Source of the DNA: Sphingobium sp. EM0848
Lineage (GTDB): Bacteria; Pseudomonadota; Alphaproteobacteria; Sphingomonadales; Sphingomonadaceae
Direction of reading: 5' to 3'
DNA: 64,000 bases
NCBI RefSeq assembly: GCF_013375555.1
Contig: NZ_JABXWB010000001.1
Location: forward strand, 1,240,001-1,304,000
The position numbers were made by a program, and so were the translations under genes. How positions within the stretch are numbered: position 1 is the stretch's first letter; every line of letters starts with the position of its first letter. This document shows positions 58,081 to 64,000 of the stretch, one piece after another. Under the pieces are notes generated by a model. The model worked only from the letters and a program-made list of their open reading frames with translations. It had not been told where the DNA came from and ran no database searches.

Positions 58081-59382
58081 TTACAGTACGTACTTGCTCA
58101 GGTCCGTGTTGCGCGCGACCACGGCCAACTGCTTTTCGACATAGGCTGCATCGACAATCAGCGTTTCGCCCTGACGATCCTCAGCCTCGAAGCTCACATC
58201 CTCCAGCAGCTTTTCCATCACCGTCTGGAGGCGGCGGGCGCCGATATTCTCAACCTCGCTGTTCACCTCGGCCGCAATCTTGGCCACCGCGCGGATGCCG
58301 TCGGGGGTCAGGTCGATGGTCACACCCTCGGTCGCCAACAGCGCGCGGTACTGCGCGACGAGGCTCGCCTTGGTGTCTGAGAGGATCGACACGAAATCAT
58401 CCTCAGTCAGTGCCTTCAGTTCCACCCGGATCGGCAGTCGGCCCTGCAATTCCGGCAGCAGATCGCTGGGTTTCGCCACATGGAAAGCACCCGAAGCGAT
58501 GAACAGGATATGGTCCGTCTTGAGCGGGCCATATTTGGTCGAAACCGTAGTCCCTTCAATCAGCGGCAGCAGGTCGCGCTGCACGCCTTCGCGGCTGACC
58601 GATCCGCCGCGTACGTCGCTGACCGCGATCTTGTCGATCTCGTCGATGAAGACGATGCCGTTCTGTTCCGCGCTGGAGATGGCGACACGGGCGACATCAT
58701 CCTGATCGAGCCTCTTGTCCTGCTCTTCCTCGACCAGCTTGTCCCAGGCGTCGGCGACACGCAGCTTGCGGCGCTTCTTCTGTTGCTGACCAAAGGCTTT
58801 GGACATCATGTCGCTGAGGTTGATCATGCCGATCTGACCACCCATGCCGGGAATTTCCATCGGCATGGAGGGGCTGTCGGTGACTTCCACCTCAACCTCA
58901 ACCTCATTCATCTGGTTGTTCTCGATCCGCTGGCGGAAGGAGAGGCGGGTGGCTTCGCTCGCTTCCTTGCCGGTGAGCGCGTCGAGCAGGCGGGCCATGG
59001 CGGCTTCGGAGGCGGCTTCCCGCACAGCCTCGCGGCGGCGGTCGCGTTCCAGGCGCACGGCTTCCTCGACCAGATCGCGGACGATCTGCTCCACGTCGCG
59101 GCCGACATAGCCGACCTCGGTGAACTTGGTCGCTTCCACCTTCACAAAGGGGGCATCGGCCAGCTTGGCGAGGCGGCGGCTGATCTCCGTCTTGCCGCAA
59201 CCCGTGGGGCCAATCATCAGGATGTTCTTGGGCGTCACCTCATCGCGCAGGTCGGCGGAGAGGCGCTGGCGGCGCCAGCGGTTGCGCAATGCCACCGCGA
59301 CGGCGCGCTTGGCGTCGGCCTGGCCGATGATGTGCGCGTCCAGCGCGGAAACAATGGCTTTGGGGGTCAGGTTATCGTTCAT
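58081..59382 (-). CDS. hslU: ATP-dependent protease ATPase subunit HslU
   Basis: 433-residue AAA+ unfoldase that feeds HslV. Walker [10 protein letters not shown] (58-66), the GYVGRD pore loop region (near 92), an I-domain with an acidic repeat (EVEVEVEV) and Walker B VFIDEIDK, then the GLPPxx-like lid and the conserved C-terminal DLSKYVL tail that docks on HslV. ATG 59382. It follows hslV by 27 bases on the same strand. Confidence 0.95.
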   Translation of the reverse strand: MNDNLTPKAIVSALDAHIIGQADAKRAVAVALRNRWRRQRLSADLRDEVTPKNILMIGPTGCGKTEISRRLAKLADAPFVKVEATKFTEVGYVGRDVEQIVRDLVEEAVRLERDRRREAVREAASEAAMARLLDALTGKEASEATRLSFRQRIENNQMNEVEVEVEVTDSPSMPMEIPGMGGQIGMINLSDMMSKAFGQQQKKRRKLRVADAWDKLVEEEQDKRLDQDDVARVAISSAEQNGIVFIDEIDKIAVSDVRGGSVSREGVQRDLLPLIEGTTVSTKYGPLKTDHILFIASGAFHVAKPSDLLPELQGRLPIRVELKALTEDDFVSILSDTKASLVAQYRALLATEGVTIDLTPDGIRAVAKIAAEVNSEVENIGARRLQTVMEKLLEDVSFEAEDRQGETLIVDAAYVEKQLAVVARNTDLSKYVL

Positions 59383-59409
59383 GATATTCCGCAAATTCCG
59401 TGAAAAGGC

Positions 59410-59976
59410 TCAGTTCACGCTTTCCAGCTCTTCGACGACGAGCTGGTCGTTGGTGTAGACGCAGATATCCGCCGCCACAGCCATCGCCTTGCGGGCGAGC
59501 GTTTCGGCATCCTCCTCATATTCCATCAGCGCCCGGGCGGCGGCGAGGGCGAAATTGCCGCCCGAACCGATGGCGGCGACTCCGCCCAGCGGCTCCAGCA
59601 CATCGCCATTGCCGGTCAGGATCAACGTCACTTCCTTGTCCGCGACGATCATCATCGCTTCGAGGTTGCGCAGATATTTGTCCGTCCGCCAGTCCTTGGC
59701 GAGTTCGACGGCGGCGCGCATAAGCTGGCCATTGTGGCGTTCCAGCTTGGCCTCCAGCCGTTCGAACAGAGTGAAAGCGTCTGCGGTCGCCCCGGCGAAA
59801 CCGCCGATGACCGATCCGTCATGGAGACGGCGAACCTTGCGGGCATTGGGCTTCATCACCGTCTGACCCATGGAAACCTGGCCGTCACCGGCCACGATCA
59901 CCTTTCCGTTTTTGCGTACCGACATGATGGTGGTGCCATGCCAGACCGGCATGGAGCTGGAGCGTTGGTCGTTCAT
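59410..59976 (-). CDS. hslV: ATP-dependent protease proteolytic subunit HslV
   Basis: 188 residues as translated. Threonine peptidase; the mature enzyme begins at the first Thr of [12 protein letters not shown] (residue 15 here), so the first 14 residues are a short propeptide. [33 protein letters not shown] and [16 protein letters not shown] are conserved. ATG 59976 is the best start, but MPVWHGTT at 59952 is possible. Confidence 0.94.
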   Translation of the reverse strand: MNDQRSSSMPVWHGTTIMSVRKNGKVIVAGDGQVSMGQTVMKPNARKVRRLHDGSVIGGFAGATADAFTLFERLEAKLERHNGQLMRAAVELAKDWRTDKYLRNLEAMMIVADKEVTLILTGNGDVLEPLGGVAAIGSGGNFALAAARALMEYEEDAETLARKAMAVAADICVYTNDQLVVEELESVN

Positions 59977-59984
59977 GGCCCGGC

Positions 59985-60013
59985 ATATGGGAGCGATGGC
60001 GACTGCGTGCAAG
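59985..60013 (-). promoter_or_regulatory. Possible heat-shock (sigma-32) promoter of hslVU
   Basis: On the minus strand, CTTGCA (60013-60008) and TCCCATAT (59992-59985) are 15 bases apart, close to the sigma-32 consensus CTTGAA / CCCCATAT. The -10 lies about 9 bases before ATG 59976, so the transcript would be nearly leaderless from that start. Confidence 0.4.
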
Positions 60014-60092
60014 CGCCCTCAATAGAAGCGCCCAATCGTGTCATTTTCTGGACAGATTTATTTCAATCCGTTCAGGAATCAACCTGGCTCAA

Positions 60093-60121
60093 TTGACATT
60101 GTGCAATGCAACAATAATTAT
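60093..60121 (+). promoter_or_regulatory. Promoter of the small gene at 60150
   Basis: TTGACA (60093-60098) and TAATTA or AATTAT (60115-60121) lie 16-17 bases apart and are close to the housekeeping consensus, which is unusual for this AT-poor genome. A GAGAGGAAA ribosome-binding site and the ATG at 60150 follow. Confidence 0.55.
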
Positions 60122-60149
60122 TGCCGACATGTTGCAGAGAGGAAACCTC

Positions 60150-60338
60150 ATGTCCCTCAAGGCCAGGGCGCAGGAAAAAGTCGAACGCGCTGGAATATCC
60201 AACTATTCCTTCGACCAGGACGTACTGGTGATGTGCGGCGTGCGCTATACTATTGCGGCCTGCGATTGTGGCGAACCAGATTGCGACGGTGTGCGCCTGG
60301 AAAAAGATGCGGCCGTCGCCAGCCGCATCCTTCAATAA
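60150..60338 (+). CDS. Small cysteine-rich conserved-looking protein
   Basis: 62 residues. The C-terminal half has cysteines in MCGVRYTIAACDCGEPDCDG, possibly a metal site, after a helical start (MSLKARAQEKVERAG). GAGAGGAAA and a good promoter lie before it. I do not recognise a family; such short CDCGE proteins may be specific to sphingomonads. It converges on the entericidin gene with a 16-base gap. Confidence 0.65.
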   Translation: MSLKARAQEKVERAGISNYSFDQDVLVMCGVRYTIAACDCGEPDCDGVRLEKDAAVASRILQ

Positions 60339-60354
60339 AGGCGATCCTGCCGGA

Positions 60355-60483
60355 TCAGTGAATGACCCGTTCGCCAGCGCTGCCGACGGATTCGATATCC
60401 CGGCCTGCGCCCTTCACCGTGTTGCAGGCGGCGAGCGAGGAAAGAAGCAGCCCTGCGATGACAAGGGCGACGGTTTGACGCAT
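60355..60483 (-). CDS. Entericidin A/B family lipoprotein
   Basis: 42-residue small lipoprotein. A signal sequence with lipobox LAAC (Cys20) is followed by NTVKGAGRDIESVGSAGERV, the entericidin core. Family members are membrane-anchored peptides linked to envelope stress and programmed lysis in enteric bacteria; a single one is found here, with no partner. GGAGTG lies before the ATG. Confidence 0.8.
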   Translation of the reverse strand: MRQTVALVIAGLLLSSLAACNTVKGAGRDIESVGSAGERVIH

Positions 60484-60571
60484 TGGATATGCACTCCTTT
60501 TGATAGCGTTCCGATTATAACGCCCAGAGCGCGAATAAGTCCATTTTGTCAAATTGCGTTGTTTGAAGCGC

Positions 60572-60600
60572 TTGACAGGCGGCGCGGCGGATGCCAATGG
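60572..60600 (+). promoter_or_regulatory. Possible promoter of tRNA-Val
   Basis: TTGACA at 60572-60577 with a weak -10 (CAATGG, 60595-60600) 17 bases further on, ending 18 bases before the tRNA. Only the -35 element is strong. Confidence 0.35.
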
Positions 60601-60618
60601 CCGCCTCCTCCTTACAGG

Positions 60619-60693
60619 GGGCGCGTAGCTCAGCGGTAGAGCACACCCTTCACACGGGTGGGGTCACAGGTTCAATCCCTGTCGCGCCCACCA
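60619..60693 (+). tRNA. tRNA-Val (anticodon CAC)
   Basis: A 75-base tRNA with encoded CCA. Acceptor stem GGGCGCG/CGCGCCC, D arm GCTC..GAGC, anticodon stem CACCC/GGGTG with loop TTCACAC (anticodon CAC, reads GUG), and T arm ACAGG-TTCAATC-CCTGT. All stems pair. Confidence 0.97.
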
Positions 60694-60818
60694 TGACTTA
60701 CCCAGTCATGGCCAGAGAAATATTATTTCCCAACATTGATCTTTTCGTCCGCGTCGCGCTAATTCTTGGCGCATGTCGCGCGGCGCTTCCATGCGCTGCG
60801 AGCAAGCAAGGGAAGATC

Positions 60819-63068
60819 ATGTCGCCATATTGGAAATGCGGTGCGGCCTTGGGCGCGCTGCTGCTGAGCGTTTCCGCTCAAGCCCAAAACAAGCCAGCAC
60901 CACAAAAGCTTACATTGGAACGGGTTTTTGCCAGCCCCGACCTGTCAGGGCCGCAACCGCGTGCGCTGAAGCTCTCACCCGATGGGAAGCTGGTGACGTT
61001 GCTGAAGCCCCGCACGGATGAGAAGGAGCGACTGGACCTTTGGGCGGTCGACACCTCGACCGGCGCGGAACGGATGCTGGTCGATTCGAAGAAGACCGGC
61101 AGCGGTGCGGAACTTTCCGAAGCGGAGAAGATGCAGCGGGAGCGCGACCGTTCGGTGGCCGGCAACACCGGCATCGTCAGCTATGACTGGGCGCCGGATG
61201 GGAAGTCGATCCTCGTGCCCGTCGATGGCGATCTCTATCTGGCCGCGCTGGACGGCAAGGTCAGGCGCCTCACCGATACGCCGGATGGAGAATTGAACGG
61301 CGTGGTCAGTCCCAGGGGCGGCTATGTGTCCTTCGTGCGCGGCGGCAATTTCTTCGTGCAGCCTATGGGCGGCACGGAGAAGCAACTGACGCAGGGCGCC
61401 AGCGATACGCTAAACTGGGGTGTGGCGGAGTTCGTCGCGCAGGAGGAAATGGACCGGCGCACCGGCTATTGGTGGTCGCCCGATGACAAGCTGATCGCGG
61501 TCGCTCGCGTCGATGAAAGCCCGGTGGGCGTCGTCACCCGCACGGCCATCGGCGGAGAGGGCACGAAGGTCTATGAGCAGCGCTATCCCGCTGCCGGCAA
61601 GCCCAATGCGCTGGTCGACCTCTATGTGATGAAGCCTGAAGGTGGATCGCAGGTCAAAGTCGATCTGGGGCCGGAGAAGGACATCTACCTCGCCCGCGTC
61701 GACTGGTCGAAAGACGGCAAGACCCTCTACGTCCAGCGTGAGAGCCGGGACCAGAAGACGCTCGACCTACTCGCCGTCGATCCCGCGACGGGCAAGGCCA
61801 GGGTGATCCTGACCGAAAAGGCGAAGAGCTGGATTAACCTCAGCAACAATTTCCATCCGCTCAAGGACGGCAGCTTCCTTTGGTGGTCGGAAAAGACCGG
61901 CCATGGGCATCTCTATCATGTGCGAGGCGGCAAATGGACAGCTCTCACCAGCGGCGATTGGGAAGTGCGCGATGTCGTCGGCGTGGATGAGGGTGTTAAC
62001 GGGGGTAGGGGCCTCGTCTATTTCACTGGCAACAAGGAAACGCCGCTGGAGCAGCAGCTTTACGTCGCGTCGCTCGCCAAGGCGGGGCCGCTCAAGCAGT
62101 TGACCTCGACCGGCTGGTGGAATGACGCGGTGATGGACGGTGCGGCCAGTCGCATCGTCGTCGCGCGCAGCAATACGGATCAGCCTAAGCAGGTCTATTT
62201 GGCCGACAGCGCGGGCAAGCAGATGCAATGGCTGTCGGAGAACGCGATTCTGGGCGACCATCCCTACGCGCCCTATCTCGCCAGCCATGCGAAGACCAAG
62301 TTCGGCACCATCAAGGCGGCGGATGGATCAACACTCTACACGCGCATCATGACGCCGCCGCTGGAGGCCGGGAAGCGCTATCCCGTCTTCATGCTGCATT
62401 ATGGCGGGCCAGGCAGCGGGCGGCAGGTCACGAACTCATGGGGTTCGCCTATCTACCAATATCTGGTGGACAAGGGCTGGATCGTCTTTGTCGTCGACAA
62501 TCGCGGCACGCCCGATCGCGGCAAGGCGTTTGAGGACCAGATCTACCATGCCATGGGCACGGTCGAGGTCGAGGATCAGCTTGCGGGCGTGCACTGGCTC
62601 AAGACCCAGCCCTATGTCGATCCCCAGCGGATTGCGACCTATGGCTGGTCCTATGGCGGCTATATGTCGCTGAAGCTGCTGGAGAAGGCGCCGGGCGTGT
62701 TTTCGGCGGCGGTTTCGGGCGCGCCGGTCACGAAATGGGAACTGTATGACACCCATTATACCGAGCGCTATCTGGGCCAACCGCAGGAAAAGCCAAGCGC
62801 CTATCCCGGTTCCGGCGCGGTGGATGAGGCCGTGAAGATCAAGGACCCGCTGCTGCTGATCCACGGCATGTCGGACGACAATGTGGTGTTCGACAATTCG
62901 ACCGCGCTGATCGCGAAGATGCAGGGCGCCGCCGTGCCGTTCGAGATGATGGTTTATCCGGGGCAAACCCATCGCGTCGGCGGTCCGGGCATCAGCGTGC
63001 ACCTGTGGCACACGATCGAGGATTTTCTGGCACGTCACGGCACAGCGCCGGAAACGCCCGCAAAATAA
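60819..63068 (+). CDS. Secreted S9 family peptidase (dipeptidyl peptidase IV-like)
   Basis: 749 residues. Signal peptide (MSPYWKCGAALGALLLSVSAQAQ), an N-terminal beta-propeller (about 40-500) and a C-terminal alpha/beta hydrolase. Nucleophile Ser611 in GWSYGGYMS, Asp in GMSDDNVVF and His in PGQTHRVGG. A double Glu in EFVAQEEMDRRTGYWWS is the DPP IV substrate N-terminus site, so it likely removes N-terminal dipeptides after proline in the periplasm. ATG 60819; longer readings run over the tRNA. Confidence 0.92.
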   Translation: MSPYWKCGAALGALLLSVSAQAQNKPAPQKLTLERVFASPDLSGPQPRALKLSPDGKLVTLLKPRTDEKERLDLWAVDTSTGAERMLVDSKKTGSGAELSEAEKMQRERDRSVAGNTGIVSYDWAPDGKSILVPVDGDLYLAALDGKVRRLTDTPDGELNGVVSPRGGYVSFVRGGNFFVQPMGGTEKQLTQGASDTLNWGVAEFVAQEEMDRRTGYWWSPDDKLIAVARVDESPVGVVTRTAIGGEGTKVYEQRYPAAGKPNALVDLYVMKPEGGSQVKVDLGPEKDIYLARVDWSKDGKTLYVQRESRDQKTLDLLAVDPATGKARVILTEKAKSWINLSNNFHPLKDGSFLWWSEKTGHGHLYHVRGGKWTALTSGDWEVRDVVGVDEGVNGGRGLVYFTGNKETPLEQQLYVASLAKAGPLKQLTSTGWWNDAVMDGAASRIVVARSNTDQPKQVYLADSAGKQMQWLSENAILGDHPYAPYLASHAKTKFGTIKAADGSTLYTRIMTPPLEAGKRYPVFMLHYGGPGSGRQVTNSWGSPIYQYLVDKGWIVFVVDNRGTPDRGKAFEDQIYHAMGTVEVEDQLAGVHWLKTQPYVDPQRIATYGWSYGGYMSLKLLEKAPGVFSAAVSGAPVTKWELYDTHYTERYLGQPQEKPSAYPGSGAVDEAVKIKDPLLLIHGMSDDNVVFDNSTALIAKMQGAAVPFEMMVYPGQTHRVGGPGISVHLWHTIEDFLARHGTAPETPAK

Positions 63069-63075
63069 GGCGCAA

Positions 63076-63111
63076 GGACGTTGCCGTGGACGCGAACCCG
63101 CGGCAACGTCC
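63076..63111 (+). terminator. Hairpin after the dipeptidyl peptidase gene
   Basis: GGACGTTGCCG and CGGCAACGTCC are exact 11-base inverted repeats around a 14-base loop, 8 bases after the stop. No T-run follows. Confidence 0.5.
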
Positions 63112-63220
63112 AGCGACAGAAGCAGCGCTTTGACGCAATAAACTGCTTGTCTCTGGACAAATGGCGCAAGGGCGCTATGGCGCGCACTCCGCAATTTTGC
63201 ATGGAGTGGAGTGTTTAGTC

Positions 63221-64000
63221 ATGGGTTACAAGGTCGTCGTCGTTGGTGCCACCGGTAATGTGGGCCGCGAGATGCTGACCATTCTCGCCGAGCGCGAGTT
63301 CCCTATTGACGAGATCGCGGCGGTTGCTTCGTCCCGGTCGCAGGGCACCGAAATTGATTTCGGTGACACCGGCAAGACGCTCAAATGCAAGAATATCGAG
63401 CATTTCGACTTCACCGGCTGGGATATCGCCCTGTTCGCCGCAGGCTCCGGCCCGACGGCGGAATATGCGCCCAAGGCGGCTGCGGCTGGCTGCGTCGTGA
63501 TCGACAATTCGTCGCTCTATCGCATGGACCCGGACGTTCCGCTGATCGTGCCCGAAGTGAACCCGGACGCTATCGACGGCTATACCAAGAAGAACATCAT
63601 CGCCAATCCCAACTGCTCGACCGCGCAGATGGTGGTGGCGCTCAAGCCCCTGCATGACGCCGCGACGATCAAGCGCGTCGTCGTCGCCACCTACCAGTCG
63701 GTTTCCGGCGCGGGCAAGGCGGGCATGGACGAGCTGTTCGAACAGTCGCGCAACATCTTCGTCGGCGATCCGGCCGAGCCGAAGAAGTTCACCAAGCAGA
63801 TCGCCTTCAACGTGATCCCGCACATCGACGTCTTCCTGGACGATGGTTCGACCAAGGAAGAATGGAAGATGGTCGCGGAAACCAAGAAGATCCTCGATCC
63901 CAAGGTGAAGGTCACGGCGACCTGCGTGCGCGTTCCCGTGTTCGTTGGGCACTCCGAAGCGCTGAACGTCGAGTTCGAGAAGGAAATCTCGGCCAAGGAA
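63221..64000 (+). CDS. asd: Aspartate-semialdehyde dehydrogenase, 5' part
   Basis: 260 codons are visible and the gene runs off the right edge (full enzymes are about 340 residues). Makes L-aspartate semialdehyde for lysine/DAP, threonine and methionine. VVVVGATGNVGREMLTIL is the NADP-binding loop and Cys132 in NPNCSTAQM is the nucleophile. Its product is also the substrate of carboxynorspermidine dehydrogenase encoded at 21949-23154. Confidence 0.95.
   Translation, partial: MGYKVVVVGATGNVGREMLTILAEREFPIDEIAAVASSRSQGTEIDFGDTGKTLKCKNIEHFDFTGWDIALFAAGSGPTAEYAPKAAAAGCVVIDNSSLYRMDPDVPLIVPEVNPDAIDGYTKKNIIANPNCSTAQMVVALKPLHDAATIKRVVVATYQSVSGAGKAGMDELFEQSRNIFVGDPAEPKKFTKQIAFNVIPHIDVFLDDGSTKEEWKMVAETKKILDPKVKVTATCVRVPVFVGHSEALNVEFEKEISAKE

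Noticed and set aside
60591..60818. Longer N-terminus of the dipeptidyl peptidase
   Set aside because: It would be translated through tRNA-Val; the signal peptide at 60819 gives the correct start.

Overview
The window is chromosomal DNA from an alphaproteobacterium, most likely a sphingomonad (Sphingobium/Sphingomonas-like). This rests on the high GC content, a 5-aminolevulinate synthase type hemA, the lepB-rnc-era order, PhaR-controlled polyhydroxyalkanoate genes, an ETF-ubiquinone oxidoreductase, a GAAC-N7-GAAC LexA box of the alphaproteobacterial type, frequent GTG/TTG starts and very frequent 1-4 base start/stop overlaps. It looks like core chromosome: I see no phage, transposase, CRISPR array or conjugation gene. 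No gene-free stretch exceeds 300 bases. The largest gap (37945-38177) shows only ordinary 5' regions.

Layout. 1-3000: the end of a lipoprotein-export permease gene, lolD, and a convergent membrane GGDEF protein. 3042-11269: dnaE, a convergent radical SAM gene with a LexA box, a secreted YbjN-like protein, then a minus-strand chain (UDG-like protein, lytic transglycosylase, MoaB-like protein). 11397-19215: a seven-gene overlapping operon (ETF-QO, TPR protein, ispE, N-formylglutamate amidohydrolase-like, small lipoprotein, NAD(P)HX repair enzyme, RNA methyltransferase). 19289-23154: a minus-strand polyamine cluster (ornithine/lysine decarboxylase, carboxynorspermidine decarboxylase, carboxynorspermidine dehydrogenase), then a GFA protein and a 43-residue membrane peptide. 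23805-26380: ATP-dependent ligase plus its associated exonuclease. 26516-28380: btaA/btaB betaine-lipid genes behind a possible Pho-box array. 28426-32739: hemA, murI, a small membrane protein, plsY and a frameshifted dprA. 32856-37944: topA, then era, rnc and lepB on the other strand. 38178-43311: pgi, gor, a 2OG-Fe oxygenase and an ScfR-type regulator.

43434-50951 is a methylmalonyl-CoA pathway cluster: pccB, a small two-helix membrane protein, epimerase, mutase, bioB and pccA. It carries propionyl-CoA to succinyl-CoA and makes the biotin its carboxylase needs. The divergent ScfR regulator and TTTGCAAA repeats in the shared intergenic region suggest local control. 51108-53429: csaA, aqpZ, alr. 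53493-56394: thiolase and a PhaC-like synthase divergent from phaR. 56468-64000: proS, hslVU, two small genes, tRNA-Val(CAC), a secreted dipeptidyl peptidase and the start of asd.

The points most worth a second look are regulatory or small-scale: the LexA box on the radical SAM gene, the Pho-like array before btaAB, the ScfR operator cluster, a hairpin covering the gor ribosome-binding site, the dprA frameshift, the phaC/phaR start codons sharing one CCATGG, a structured RNA-like segment between pccA and csaA, and two small membrane-protein genes. I did not find a clear previously undescribed multi-gene system.
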